Shown: positions 19,502-28,917, counted from the first letter of the stretch. The stretch: 64,000 bases of DNA from JBFMAI01 sp040755725 (GCA_040755725.1 JBFMAI010000040.1:558001-622000); one strand, 5' to 3'. Made by a program: numbers and translations. The notes: a model not told the origin generated them from the letters alone.

Positions 19502-20494
19502 ATGAAGCACCTGACCCCAACCTCAGGCCGGTCCCTGGCCGTTACGCTCTTGATCGCCGCCGGCGGCTGCGCACGCCCGTTGACCTGCCCCGACGCCGCC
19601 GGACCGGGGACGACCGCACCGCCGGCGACGCCCGGTGCCCCTTACGTCGGCACGGGCGATCCGTTCGCCGACGGCCCGCTGACGGTTCGTACCACGGGCG
19701 TGCCGGCGTGCGCGGGGGGCAGCCCGCTGCCGCTGTTGATCTTTGCCCCGGAGACGCCGGGCAACTACCCCGTCGTCGTGTTTCAGCACGGGTTCATCAC
19801 GCGCAACGAAGCGTACGGCGAGATTCTGGGGCACTTGGCCGGGCACGGGTTCGTCGTGGCGGCCCCGCAGATGTACGAGCCCGGTCTCGGCGCTCTGTTT
19901 GGGCAACCCACCGCTGCCGAAGAAGCCGTCGCCGCCGCCGAACTGCTGGGCTGGCTGCCCGCCGGCCTCCCCGCCACCCTCGGATACACGCCCGCGACCA
20001 ACCGGCTGGGACTGGCGGGCCACTCCCGCGGCGGCAAGGTCGCCTGGCTTGTGCTGGAGGCGGCCCCCACGCGGGCCCAGGCCGTCGCCGGCATCGACCC
20101 AGTGGACGGCCGCGGCGGACCGCTGGGCAACCAGGCCCGTGTAGCGCAGGGGGCGTTCGCCTTTGCCGGACCGACGCTCGTAATCGGCACCGGTCTGGGC
20201 GGCGACTGCGCCCCCGCCGGCGACAACCACGAGCAGTTCTACGCGGCCAGCCGGTCGCCGGCGTGGCACATCGTCGCGCTCGGCCAGGGTCATGCCGACA
20301 TGCTGGATGAGCCGACGGCCGTCGCCGCTGCGGGGGTGTGCCCGAGCGGTCCGGACCGCCCGGGAATGCGGCGGCTCACGGCGGGTCTGCTGGTCGCGTT
20401 CTTCCGCGGCAGTCTCCAGGGCGACGCGACGGCCTACGCGGCGCTGACCGATGTGGCAGGTGCTCCGCTGCCGATCGTGGTGGAAGCGAAGTGA
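19502..20494 (+). CDS. Chlorophyllase-like alpha/beta hydrolase lipoprotein
   Basis: A 330-residue lipoprotein. The signal sequence ends in a lipobox-like AAGGC near residue 23, so Cys 24 would be lipidated. The hydrolase has the oxyanion region VVFQHGFITRNEAYGEILGHLAGHGF, the nucleophile elbow GHSRGGKVAW (as in chlorophyllase/PAF-acetylhydrolase relatives), an acidic segment GIDPVDG and a late His (GQGHADML). It should act as an ester hydrolase at the outer membrane or in the periplasm; chlorophyll as substrate is not implied. Confidence 0.8.
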   Translation: MKHLTPTSGRSLAVTLLIAAGGCARPLTCPDAAGPGTTAPPATPGAPYVGTGDPFADGPLTVRTTGVPACAGGSPLPLLIFAPETPGNYPVVVFQHGFITRNEAYGEILGHLAGHGFVVAAPQMYEPGLGALFGQPTAAEEAVAAAELLGWLPAGLPATLGYTPATNRLGLAGHSRGGKVAWLVLEAAPTRAQAVAGIDPVDGRGGPLGNQARVAQGAFAFAGPTLVIGTGLGGDCAPAGDNHEQFYAASRSPAWHIVALGQGHADMLDEPTAVAAAGVCPSGPDRPGMRRLTAGLLVAFFRGSLQGDATAYAALTDVAGAPLPIVVEAK

Positions 20495-20566
20495 CGCGCG
20501 GTGCATCCCATACGTCTCGAGCTCGCAGTCTTGGCTCAATGTCTTGAAACCCACGTAGGAACAACG

Positions 20567-21289
20567 ATGCAACTTCGCTTCGCAGTCCTGGTGCTGGGAG
20601 TGTTGTCCGCGGGGCCATCCACGACATTGGCCCACCGACCGATTCTCAGCGACGGTTCCGCCCGCGATGCCGCTACCGCGCTGCACATTGCCGACCCCGG
20701 TCTCTCACAGGTCGTGTACCACGAGGTCACGGGCGCGGCACCACAGCTCTGGCTCGCGTTCGACTTTGACGCGGGTCAGTCGCTGCACTTCCAGCTTGGC
20801 GTCCCGGTAATCGAGCGGCTGGAAGGCTACCGCCCGGCACTGGCCTTGGTCGGTCCTGGATTGCCGGCAGCTGACCTACCCCTGCCCATCCCCGAGGGGT
20901 TGGGTGCCCGGGAGTACACGGTTGATCCCGCCGAAATCCGGGAGTTCCACGAGCCTTTCAGTGGTACTTCGTCGTGGATTCTCATGACGCATACCGTGCC
21001 CATCGCCACCGCGGGCCGCTATTACCTCGTGGCCTACGACCCCGCCGGTCGGCCGGGCAAGCTCTGGGTGGCCGTCGGTCGGCGCGAGGAGTTCGGCCTG
21101 AACGACATCGTGACGTTGCCGGAGATCCTGACGCGGGTCCGTGAGTTCCACGAAACCGAAGCCGCCCGACCCGGCCTGCCCTGCTTTCTGGCCCCGATGG
21201 CGATGTCGCTGGTGGGGTTGTATGCCTGGAGCGCGGTCCGGCGCCGCGCGACCGGCCACGACACGCCGGGACGCGCCGGCCGGCTATAA
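20567..21289 (+). CDS. Exported, C-terminally anchored hypothetical protein
   Basis: A 240-residue protein. ATG 20567 has AGGA upstream and starts a clear signal peptide (MQLRFAVLVLGVLSAGPSTTLA). The middle is beta-rich and includes conserved-looking IADPGLSQVVYHEV and REYTVDPAEIREFHEPFSGTSSW. A hydrophobic segment near residues 208-225 (FLAPMAMSLVGLYAWSAV) followed by Arg residues anchors the C-terminus. Probably periplasm-facing. I do not recognise the family; it may be co-transcribed with the upstream hydrolase. Confidence 0.7.
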   Translation: MQLRFAVLVLGVLSAGPSTTLAHRPILSDGSARDAATALHIADPGLSQVVYHEVTGAAPQLWLAFDFDAGQSLHFQLGVPVIERLEGYRPALALVGPGLPAADLPLPIPEGLGAREYTVDPAEIREFHEPFSGTSSWILMTHTVPIATAGRYYLVAYDPAGRPGKLWVAVGRREEFGLNDIVTLPEILTRVREFHETEAARPGLPCFLAPMAMSLVGLYAWSAVRRRATGHDTPGRAGRL

Positions 21290-21290
21290 T
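21285..21290 (+). promoter_or_regulatory. TATAAT box upstream of tpx
   Basis: TATAAT overlaps the stop codon of the preceding gene and lies 94 bases before the tpx GTG. The -35 region is GC-rich with no consensus match. Confidence 0.4.
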
Positions 21291-21384
21291 CCGGCGTTGC
21301 ACGGGCGCGGCGGCGCGCATCCGACGGCACTTTTCGACGGCGGTACGCAGAAACCCAAGCGACGCCGAACAGAGGAGAACCCCC

Positions 21385-21900
21385 GTGACCGAGCGAAGCG
21401 GCGTAACGGCGTTCCAAGGCAAGCCTCTGACGTTGATCGGGCCGGCCGTGAAGGTCGGCAGCGAGGCCCCGCACTTCGTGCTGACGGCCAACGACCTGTC
21501 CGACCTGCCCTGTGAGAAGTACCACGGGCGGGTCCGGGTGCTCTCCGTGGTGCCAAGCCTGGATACGCCGGTGTGCGCGACCCAGACGCGCACGTTCAAC
21601 AAGCACGCCACGCAACTCGCCGACGATGTGGTCGTCTTGACGATCAGCATGGACCTGCCGTTTGCCCAGAAGCGCTTCTGCGGGGCCGAGGGCCTCGAAC
21701 GGGTCATCACCGCCAGCGACTACAAGCACCGCGTGTTCGGCCCGGCCTATGGCGTGCAGATCAAGGAGCTGGGGCTGCTGGCGCGGGCGGTCTTCGTGCT
21801 GGATCGCCGCAACAAGGTGACCTACGCCGAGTACGTCCCCGAGGTCACGCACGAGCCGAAGTACGACGCCGTCCTGGCCGCGGTGAAGGCCGCCCTGTAG
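21385..21900 (+). CDS. tpx: Thiol peroxidase
   Basis: A 171-residue 2-Cys peroxiredoxin that reduces hydroperoxides with thioredoxin. GTG 21385 follows GAGGAG by about nine bases. The peroxidatic Cys is in PSLDTPVC (Cys 64) followed by ATQTRTFN, and the resolving Cys is in KRFCGAEG (Cys 99), as expected for Tpx. The N-terminal TAFQGKPLTLIGP also fits. It stands alone just upstream of a metal-responsive-type regulator and ferritin, a plausible oxidative-stress/iron neighbourhood. Confidence 0.96.
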   Translation: MTERSGVTAFQGKPLTLIGPAVKVGSEAPHFVLTANDLSDLPCEKYHGRVRVLSVVPSLDTPVCATQTRTFNKHATQLADDVVVLTISMDLPFAQKRFCGAEGLERVITASDYKHRVFGPAYGVQIKELGLLARAVFVLDRRNKVTYAEYVPEVTHEPKYDAVLAAVKAAL

Positions 21901-21969
21901 CGGACCCGGCCCGTGCCGGGCCGACCGGTCCCGGGCCCCGGACCCCGTGCGCCCCGCGGGACTTCCGCG

Positions 21970-21975
21970 TATAAT
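21970..21975 (+). promoter_or_regulatory. TATAAT box before the DtxR-type regulator gene
   Basis: TATAAT lies 32 bases before GTG 22008, leaving room for a leader of about 25 bases. No -35 match. Confidence 0.45.
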
Positions 21976-22007
21976 TCGGGCGCGTCGCCGCCCGCGGGAG
22001 CCCGCTC

Positions 22008-22553
22008 GTGGACACCTGGAAAGAGTTCGATCAGAACGTCATCACGCACAGCGCCGCCCATCATCTGATGGCGATTGACGACCTGATCGGCCAGCTCGGC
22101 TACGCGCGGGTCTCCGACATCGCCCGCCAGCTCAACATCACCCGCGGCAGCGTCTCGATCTCCCTTCAGCCGCTCAAGAAGGCCGGCCTGGTTGAGCAGG
22201 ACGAGAACCGCCACCTGCGGCTCTCCGAGCGCGGCCGACAACTGGTCGCCGCGATCAAGACCAAGCGGCACCTGATGCAGCGGCTACTGGCGGAAGTGCT
22301 GGGCGTCGAGGCCGAGCAGGCCGAGATCGACGCCTGCAAGCTCGAGCACCTGGTGAGCAACGAGACCGCCCGCCGCCTGCTGTCCTTCCTGCGCTTCCTC
22401 GACGCCGAGCCCGGCCGTGGGCAGCAGATCGCGGCGGCGTGGCGGGCGTTCGGCGACCGCTGCGACGTGCCGCCGGCGCAGTGTCCGAGCTGTACCAACG
22501 AATGCCTGGCCGAGAAGGTCCGCGACGAACCCAAGCCGGGGAGCCACCCGTGA
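22008..22553 (+). CDS. DtxR/MntR-family metal-dependent regulator
   Basis: A 181-residue regulator starting at GTG 22008. The winged helix-turn-helix is at residues 20-75 (ARVSDIARQLNITRGSVSISLQPLKKAGLVE), followed by a DtxR-like dimerisation/metal region with EVLGVEAEQAEIDACKLEHLVS, whose Glu, Cys, Glu and His are candidate metal ligands. The C-terminus has an extra Cys group (CDVPPAQCPSCTNEC). Family members bind Fe(II) or Mn(II) and repress uptake or control storage genes. The stop overlaps the ferritin start (GTGA), so it probably controls its own operon. Confidence 0.85.
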   Translation: MDTWKEFDQNVITHSAAHHLMAIDDLIGQLGYARVSDIARQLNITRGSVSISLQPLKKAGLVEQDENRHLRLSERGRQLVAAIKTKRHLMQRLLAEVLGVEAEQAEIDACKLEHLVSNETARRLLSFLRFLDAEPGRGQQIAAAWRAFGDRCDVPPAQCPSCTNECLAEKVRDEPKPGSHP

Positions 22554-22975
22554 GCAGCCTGTCCACCAACGAAGTCGTGGCCGAGTTGAATCGTCTGTTT
22601 GCCGAGGAGGTGGAGGCGGCCTTGCGCTACCTGCACCTGACGCACGCGGTGCGCGGCACGGATTACCTGCTCGTCGGCCCGGTGATGAACAAGGGGTTCC
22701 AGGAGACGATCGAGCACGCCGAGGTGATCGCGCACAAGATCCGGGCGCTGGGGGCGGTGCCGCGGCTGGAGCTGAACCTGTCGCTGGGGCCGCAGAGCGT
22801 GGACGCCCGGGAGGCGCTGGAGCTGGCGCTCACGTTCGAGGAGGCGGCCCTGGAGGCGTACCAGGACGCCCTGCGGAAGGTCGAAGGCGACGTGCCGCTG
22901 GAGGAGTTCCTCCGCTCGCAGATCGTCACCGAGTCGGAACACGTGGCGGAGCTGAAACAACTGCTCGTGGAGTAG
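22550..22975 (+). CDS. Ferritin-like/bacterioferritin-type iron storage protein
   Basis: A 141-residue four-helix protein translated from GTG 22550, overlapping the regulator stop. Di-iron ligand motifs are visible: EEVEAALRYLHL in helix 1, ETIEHAEVIAHKI in helix 2, FEEAALEAYQDAL in helix 3 and TESEHVAELKQLL in helix 4, which gives the E/ExxH/E/ExxH set of the family. It should oxidise and store Fe(II). The operon with a DtxR-type regulator supports an iron or Mn/Fe homeostasis role. Confidence 0.85.
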   Translation: MSSLSTNEVVAELNRLFAEEVEAALRYLHLTHAVRGTDYLLVGPVMNKGFQETIEHAEVIAHKIRALGAVPRLELNLSLGPQSVDAREALELALTFEEAALEAYQDALRKVEGDVPLEEFLRSQIVTESEHVAELKQLLVE

Positions 22976-22992
22976 CAGACCGGCATAGGCAA

Positions 22993-23020
22993 GTAGCGCC
23001 GGACCTCCGAGTCCGGCGTC
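22993..23020. repeat. Dispersed palindromic repeat, family B copy 1
   Basis: GTAGCGCCGGACCTCCGAGT-CCGGCGTC. The CGCCGGAC and GTCCGGCG arms form a hairpin. The same element with one base change occurs at 38339-38366. It lies between the ferritin gene and the next ORF. Confidence 0.6.
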
Positions 23021-23039
23021 CCGTACGAGGGGACCAGCG

Positions 23040-24392
23040 ATGTTCTTTCTGGCCGACGCTCTGAATCTCCCGCTCGTGCTGGTGGGCGGCCTCGTTACGT
23101 TTGGCCCGCTGACCCTGCTCGTCACCACGGTGGAAAGCGCGGTCTTCCGCTGGGTGCTGGGCGTGCGTGTGCGGGCGACCTTCGGCCGGCTCTTCCTGGC
23201 GAACGTCGTTTCGACGTTGGCGGGCGGAATCCTGCTCCTATTCCAGGGTTCCATCGTGTACACGAGCGGCATCACGGAGTCCATTCCCGCATTCGTGCGC
23301 GGGTATCGCTGGCTCGCGCTCGGCCTGATCGCGGCCTACTTCCTGAAGTCGGTTGTGATCGAAGGACTGGTCGTTCAGACGAACGGGTTTCGGCAGAAGA
23401 TCGAGCGGACGCGCGGCCAGGTGTGGCGTACGATCACGGTCGCCAACGTCCCCACCTACGTCATCGTCGGCCCGTTGTTCTATTTCACGACCCGCCCGCA
23501 CTTCGGCGGCCTGGAGACGACGTTCGACACGCGCTGGACGGCCAACGCCGACGAGGTGGCCCACTTCATCGACCCCGATGACCACTTCATCAAGAGCGTG
23601 CGGCTGGACGGGAGCGAGCCCCACACGTTGGTGCCGCATCCGGCGAGCGGTTTCCTCATGAGCGCCGACGCCCGCACGCTCGTGTACCAGGCGCAACCCC
23701 CCGATAGCGCGTTGTACGGCTATCGAGTTGGGGATGCGCTGCCGCGCCTCATCGGCAAGAGCGCGATTTCCTCCAAGATGTCGGAGCTGGGCCTCTCGCC
23801 TGACCAAAGAGAGGTCTTGTTCTGCAAGACCGGGCGCTGGGACGACGACGGTCACGCCGACGTCGCTGTTTGTCGCTTCGGTCTGGACACCGGCGAAACA
23901 ACGGTCGTGACGACCTTCCGCCGCAAGTCGATGGCCGACGTTGCGGCTTGGTCGGCGGATGGGCAGCTCATCTACGTCCAGACCGATACGAACGTCGTGA
24001 GTGCGTTCTCCGCCGCTCCGCCACACACCCCGCACGACATCCTGAAGGACGATCCGCCGCCGGCCGAGCTGCTGGCCGAAAACAACGCCACGGCGGAGGG
24101 CCGATGGTCAGACCAGCGCGATGGCCTACTGGTCGCGTCCTATCCCTATCTGATGGGTGGGTTGCGCTTTGAACGGGGTGGGCAGCGCTTCCTGGTGGTG
24201 AGGAACGAATACGGCCTTCTGGATCTCGGGCTACCGACCCCGCGAACGCCGACGTTCCTCCCGCGCGGCAGCGAGTTGCTGGTCGACTGGGGTGAGCGGC
24301 TGTACGTTCTCGACTATGAACGCCGGCGGATCGCTGCTGACCCGCGGCGGGTGCTACGTGCTCCGCACGCCGCGGTTTCGGGTGTCCTTTGA
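23040..24392 (+). CDS. Membrane protein with C-terminal beta-propeller-like domain
   Basis: A 450-residue protein. Hydrophobic segments lie near residues 10-36, 51-74, 89-112 and 134-149. The remaining 300 residues are soluble and contain repeated patterns such as SADARTLVYQAQ, SPDQREVLFCKTG, SADGQLIYVQTD and RFLVVRNEYGLLDLG, which look like TolB/WD-type propeller blades. I do not recognise the family. A sensor or structural role at the inner membrane is possible. Confidence 0.7.
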   Translation: MFFLADALNLPLVLVGGLVTFGPLTLLVTTVESAVFRWVLGVRVRATFGRLFLANVVSTLAGGILLLFQGSIVYTSGITESIPAFVRGYRWLALGLIAAYFLKSVVIEGLVVQTNGFRQKIERTRGQVWRTITVANVPTYVIVGPLFYFTTRPHFGGLETTFDTRWTANADEVAHFIDPDDHFIKSVRLDGSEPHTLVPHPASGFLMSADARTLVYQAQPPDSALYGYRVGDALPRLIGKSAISSKMSELGLSPDQREVLFCKTGRWDDDGHADVAVCRFGLDTGETTVVTTFRRKSMADVAAWSADGQLIYVQTDTNVVSAFSAAPPHTPHDILKDDPPPAELLAENNATAEGRWSDQRDGLLVASYPYLMGGLRFERGGQRFLVVRNEYGLLDLGLPTPRTPTFLPRGSELLVDWGERLYVLDYERRRIAADPRRVLRAPHAAVSGVL

Positions 24393-24510
24393 GCCGCCGG
24401 ATTGTCGTTCGGGGTGATCAGCAGGGACCGCGGCGCACCGGACGCTGCACCGGAACCGGGTCGCGCGGAACCTGGATAATCGTGGGCCCGGCTGACCGCG
24501 CCAGATTTAG

Positions 24511-24546
24511 CCCTCCCCCAACCCCTCCCTGGAAGGGAGGGGGGTT
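24511..24546. repeat. Dispersed C/G repeat, family A copy 1 (reverse orientation)
   Basis: CCCTCCCCCAACCCCTCCCT followed by GGAAGGGAGGGGGG. It is the reverse complement of the copy at 25601. It lies 43 bases upstream of the ilvC start. Confidence 0.75.
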
Positions 24547-24588
24547 GTGCGGCGACGTTCGTCCCCCGTGCATCAGGTTGGTGCCACA

Positions 24589-25584
<996 letters not shown>

Positions 25585-25600
25585 GCGAGTGCGGCCTCGC

Positions 25601-25687
25601 AACCCCCCTCCCTTCCGAGGAGGGGTTGGGGGAGGGTCGTGGCGCCCGCATTCCCCAACGACGGCCGGTGCAGAGCCCAGCCGCTAC
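25601..25687. repeat. Dispersed C/G repeat, family A copy 2, extended
   Basis: The core AACCCCCCTCCCTTCCGAGG-AGGGGTTGGGGGAGGGTCG (25601-25639) begins 16 bases after the ilvC stop. The following part, to about 25687, is nearly identical in reverse complement to 28965-29013 upstream of addB (GGGGAATGCGG and GCACCGGCCG segments), so the whole element is about 87 bases. Confidence 0.75.
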
Positions 25688-25774
25688 GGCCGGCGCGACG
25701 CCCGCACCGCGCCGTTCCCACGTTCCCACGTTCTCCCGTGCCCACGCCGGCCCGTTCTCGCCCGTCGCCGAGCC

Positions 25775-25780
25775 TATAAT
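25775..25780 (+). promoter_or_regulatory. TATAAT box before hmgA
   Basis: TATAAT lies 47 bases before ATG 25828. No -35 match is visible. Confidence 0.45.
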
Positions 25781-25827
25781 CTCCCGCCGCAGCATCGGGC
25801 TTGACCGCTTGCAGCGAGGACCGCGTC

Positions 25828-26997
25828 ATGATCCACCGCATCGCCCTTGGGAACCTGCCGCCCAAACCACACACGCAGCTTCGTGAGGGCGACAAGCTGC
25901 TGATGGAGCAGATGATCACCCGCGAGGGATTCAACGGACCGTTCTCGATTCTGTACTACCGCACGCCGCCGACGGACGAGACCAGCGTCGAGCCACTGGA
26001 GCTTCCCGGCTTCTGCCCGGTCAAACTCGTGGAACATCAGCCGCTGCGCCGCCGGCACCTGATGACCCAGAACATGAAACCGGGCGGCGACTTCCTCACC
26101 GGCCGCCGCACGCTCCTCGTCAGCGACACCCTCGACCTGGCCGTCTGCAAGCCGACCGCCGCCACGCCGCGCTTCTTCTGCAACGGCGACGGCGACGAGC
26201 TGTATTTCGTGAAGCAGGGAACGGGCACGTTGGAGAGCCTCTACGGCATCCTGCCGTTCCGCGAGCACGACTACCTGCTGATTCCCAAGGGCACGCCCTA
26301 CCGGCTGCGCTGCGACGGGCCGGCGACGCTGCTGATCCACGAAGGCCGGCCGGAGATCGGGATTCCGCGGGACTATCGCAACCACTGGGGCCAGCTCACG
26401 GATTATGCACCCTATTCGCACCGCGATTTCCGCGGGCCGCAGGAGCTGTTGCGGCACGACCCCGCCGAGCACGGCCGGCCGCCGTTCGAGATCGTGATGA
26501 AGCGCGGCAACCGGCTGACGGTCCACCGCTACGACCATTTTCCGCTGGAGGTGGCAGGCTGGGACGGCGTGGTGTACCCGGTCGCGTTCAACATCCACGA
26601 CTATCAGCCGAAGACGGGACTGGTCCACCTGCCGCCGACGATCCACACCACGTTTTCGGGCCCGCGGTTCGTGATCTGCTCGTTTGTGCCGCGGCTGGTG
26701 GACTACCACCCGCAGGCGATTCCGTGCCCGTATGCCCACGCGAACGTGGACATGGACGAAATCCTGTACTACGTCGAGGGCAACTTCACCTCGCGCAAGG
26801 GCATCGCGTCGGAGTCCGTCAGCCTGCACCCGGCCGGCGTCCCGCACGGCCCGCACCCGGGCACGTACGAGAAGTCGATCGGCGCGCAGCGGGCCAACGA
26901 GCTCGCCGTCATGATCGACTGCTACCCGCCGTTCCACCTCACGGCCGACGCCGCCGCGGTCGAAGAGCAGGACTATCACCTGTCGTGGGTGAAGTGA
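25828..26997 (+). CDS. hmgA: Homogentisate 1,2-dioxygenase
   Basis: A 389-residue non-haem iron enzyme that opens the ring of homogentisate in Tyr/Phe breakdown. ATG 25828 follows GCGAGGA. Recognisable parts are HDYLLIPKGTPYRL, the cupin strand YPVAFNIHDYQPKTGLVHLPP, and the iron-site region NVDMDEILYYVEGNF through LHPAGVPHGPHPGTYEKSIG, with the Glu and His ligands. It is shorter than the usual 430-440 residues, as in several bacterial members. It converges on a pterin dehydratase gene, another enzyme of aromatic amino-acid degradation. Confidence 0.9.
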   Translation: MIHRIALGNLPPKPHTQLREGDKLLMEQMITREGFNGPFSILYYRTPPTDETSVEPLELPGFCPVKLVEHQPLRRRHLMTQNMKPGGDFLTGRRTLLVSDTLDLAVCKPTAATPRFFCNGDGDELYFVKQGTGTLESLYGILPFREHDYLLIPKGTPYRLRCDGPATLLIHEGRPEIGIPRDYRNHWGQLTDYAPYSHRDFRGPQELLRHDPAEHGRPPFEIVMKRGNRLTVHRYDHFPLEVAGWDGVVYPVAFNIHDYQPKTGLVHLPPTIHTTFSGPRFVICSFVPRLVDYHPQAIPCPYAHANVDMDEILYYVEGNFTSRKGIASESVSLHPAGVPHGPHPGTYEKSIGAQRANELAVMIDCYPPFHLTADAAAVEEQDYHLSWVK

Positions 26998-27066
26998 CCC
27001 ACGGCGGCCCGCAACGTGCTCGCCTTGGCAACCCGGGCGCTCGGCGCGCCTTGGTGGTTGCCTTTT

Positions 27067-27396
27067 TCAGCGCGGCAGCTCGTCGATCTTGGCGGCCAGG
27101 ATGAAATCGCTCTCGGTTAGCCCGTTCACTTTGTGCGTGTAGATCTCGACGCCGACCTTGCCCCAGGCCAGGTGGATGTCGGGGTGGTGCCCCTCATCCT
27201 CGGCCAGCTCGCCGAGCGTGTTCACAAACGCCAGGGCCGACATGAAATCGGCGAAATCGTACGTCTTGGTCAGATGGTGCCCGTCGGCCACCTGCCAGCC
27301 CGCAAGCTGGGCCAGCAGCGGTTGGTATTGCGACGGACTCATCGGCGGGACGCCGCCTTGGCACGGCGTGCACCGCTTCGCGGTCAGCTCGTTCAT
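27067..27396 (-). CDS. phhB: 4a-hydroxytetrahydrobiopterin dehydratase
   Basis: A 109-residue PCD/DCoH-fold enzyme that recycles the pterin cofactor of Phe hydroxylase. The His-rich motif EDEGHHPDIHLAWGKVGVEIYTHKVNGLTESDF is complete. The second ATG (27396) is preferred because GGGAGG is five bases upstream. A Cys pair, KRCTPCQGG, near the N-terminus is common in bacterial members. It faces hmgA, so both may serve Phe/Tyr catabolism; no Phe hydroxylase gene is in the window. Confidence 0.92.
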   Translation of the reverse strand: MNELTAKRCTPCQGGVPPMSPSQYQPLLAQLAGWQVADGHHLTKTYDFADFMSALAFVNTLGELAEDEGHHPDIHLAWGKVGVEIYTHKVNGLTESDFILAAKIDELPR

Positions 27397-27418
27397 CATC
27401 GCCTCCCTTCGTTGCTCT

Positions 27419-27424
27419 ATTGTA
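27419..27424 (-). promoter_or_regulatory. -10-like TACAAT upstream of phhB
   Basis: On the minus strand TACAAT lies 22 bases before ATG 27396. No clear -35 box. Confidence 0.4.
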
Positions 27425-27434
27425 GGCCGGCCTA

Positions 27435-27501
27435 AATGGGTATTCACAGTCGTGCGACCGGGGCGGGCGAGGCTCCTGCCGGGCCGCGGCTCGCCCTCCC
27501 G
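27435..27501. repeat. Dispersed GC-rich repeat, family C copy 2
   Basis: AATGGGTATTCACAGTCGTG followed by GGGCGGGCGAGGCTCCTGCC, colinear with 761-830. It lies between phhB and the 3' end of miaA. Confidence 0.65.
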
Positions 27502-27557
27502 GTGGACGTCTCATGATCCTGAAGATCCATCTAGATGAGAAACGGGCAGCGCTCCCG

Positions 27558-28484
27558 CTACTCGCCCCTGACGTGTGGCCACAGCGACGCCGTGTCGTCG
27601 CTGCCGCTCGCGTCGATCCACTGCACGCCCGCCAAGCGGCGCAGCCAGGTCCGCTGCTGCTTGGCAAGCTGCCGCGAGTGGATCTTGATCTGCTCAATCG
27701 CTTCGTCGAGCCCACCGCGACCGGCGAAATGGTCAAACAGCTCCGCGTAGCCGACCGCCTGCCGGGCCTGCGGACCGACGCCGCGCGGGTCCTCCCAGAT
27801 GCGACGGGCTTCCGCGACCAAACCGGCCTCGACCATGCGTTTGACGCGCAGATTGATCCGGCGGTTCGTCTCGTCGCGCTCGCGCCGCAGGCCGATCAGC
27901 CGCCAGTCCCAGTCCGACCGGCGTGGGGCCGCACGGCCCCATTGTTGCTGGAGTCGGCTGATCGGCTCGCCCGTGAGTTGATAGACCTCCAGCGCCCGCT
28001 CGATCCGCCGCAGGTCGTTCCGATGAATCCGGCCGGCGGCGGCGGGGTCGATGCGGCCGAGCTCGGCGTGCAGGACGTCGAGGCCCTCGGTCGCGGCCCG
28101 CCGGCGAATCGCGGCGCGGATCGCCGGGTCGGCACCGGGACCCGCGAAGAGCCCCTCGTACCAGCATTTGAGGTAGAGCACCGTGCCGCCGACCGCGACG
28201 ACCGGCCGCCCGCGCCGATGGATGTCGGCTACCGCCTCATCCGCCAGCGTGACGAAGCGGGCGACGCTGAACGCCTCCCACGGGTCGGTCACGTCGATGA
28301 GGTGGTGCGCGATCGCGGCCCGGTCGGCGGGCGACGGCTTGGCCGTGCCGATGTCCATGCCGCGGTACACCTTCATCGAGTCCACGCTAACGATCTCCCC
28401 CCCGACGTGTCCGGCCAGAGCGCGGGCCAGGGCCCCTTTGCCCGTGGCGGTGCAGCCAACTATCACAAATACCCGCTTCTCCAC
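27558..28484 (-). CDS. miaA: tRNA dimethylallyltransferase
   Basis: A 308-residue enzyme that prenylates A37 of tRNAs reading UNN codons. GTG 28484 gives VEKRVFVIVGCTATGKGALA, the family's N-terminal P-loop; the frame stays open a long way upstream but that part is shadow. The loop reads GKG where GKS/GKT is usual. Other motifs: VSVDSMKVYRGMDIGTAKP, HHLIDVTDPWEAFSVARF, VAVGGTVLYLKCWYEGLF and the tRNA-binding RRIERALEVYQLTGEPIS. It is encoded alone. Confidence 0.93.
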   Translation of the reverse strand: MEKRVFVIVGCTATGKGALARALAGHVGGEIVSVDSMKVYRGMDIGTAKPSPADRAAIAHHLIDVTDPWEAFSVARFVTLADEAVADIHRRGRPVVAVGGTVLYLKCWYEGLFAGPGADPAIRAAIRRRAATEGLDVLHAELGRIDPAAAGRIHRNDLRRIERALEVYQLTGEPISRLQQQWGRAAPRRSDWDWRLIGLRRERDETNRRINLRVKRMVEAGLVAEARRIWEDPRGVGPQARQAVGYAELFDHFAGRGGLDEAIEQIKIHSRQLAKQQRTWLRRLAGVQWIDASGSDDTASLWPHVRGE

Positions 28485-28596
28485 GCCCGCGTTGTAAGGG
28501 CCGCGCCACCGACCTGGCAAGCGACCGTTTGACCGCTTGCGCGGTCGGGCGGAAGATACGCGCGGCGGGTGGTCCGCCGCTTGGGAGGTTCGCACA

Positions 28597-28917
28597 ATGC
28601 ACCGAAGGTTGTGGCTTGGGTTGGCGGCGGGGGCCCTGCTCGGGCTCGCGGCGGGGGCGCTGCTTGGATTGGCGGGGTGCGTGACCGCGCCGGAGAAGAT
28701 CGAGGTCAGCGTCGACGGGGGGCGCCGGCCGCCGCCGGTGGACAGCAGCCGCGTGCCCGCGACCGCCTCGCACGAGGAGGCCCGGCACGAGCTCGCCAAG
28801 GCGTACGAGAACATCCGGTATCTGGAGGACGAGAACCGGCGGCTGGAGGAGAAGGCGCGGAAGTACAAGCGCGAGCGTGAGGACTGCGAGAAGCGCCTGG
28901 ACCGGTACGAGGATTGA
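28597..28917 (+). CDS. Small coiled-coil lipoprotein
   Basis: A 106-residue protein. ATG 28597 follows GGGAGG. The signal sequence is repeated Gly/Ala/Leu (LAAGALLGLAAGALLGLAGC) with a lipobox LAGC at about residue 28. The C-terminal 45 residues are a highly charged coiled coil (YLEDENRRLEEKARKYKRERED). No family recognised; it may be an envelope spacer or tether. Confidence 0.7.
   Translation: MHRRLWLGLAAGALLGLAAGALLGLAGCVTAPEKIEVSVDGGRRPPPVDSSRVPATASHEEARHELAKAYENIRYLEDENRRLEEKARKYKREREDCEKRLDRYED

Noticed and set aside
28485..28868. Upstream extension of the miaA frame by 128 residues
   Set aside because: The added sequence is Ser/Arg/Pro-rich, antisense to the coiled-coil lipoprotein gene, and would precede the normal P-loop start.
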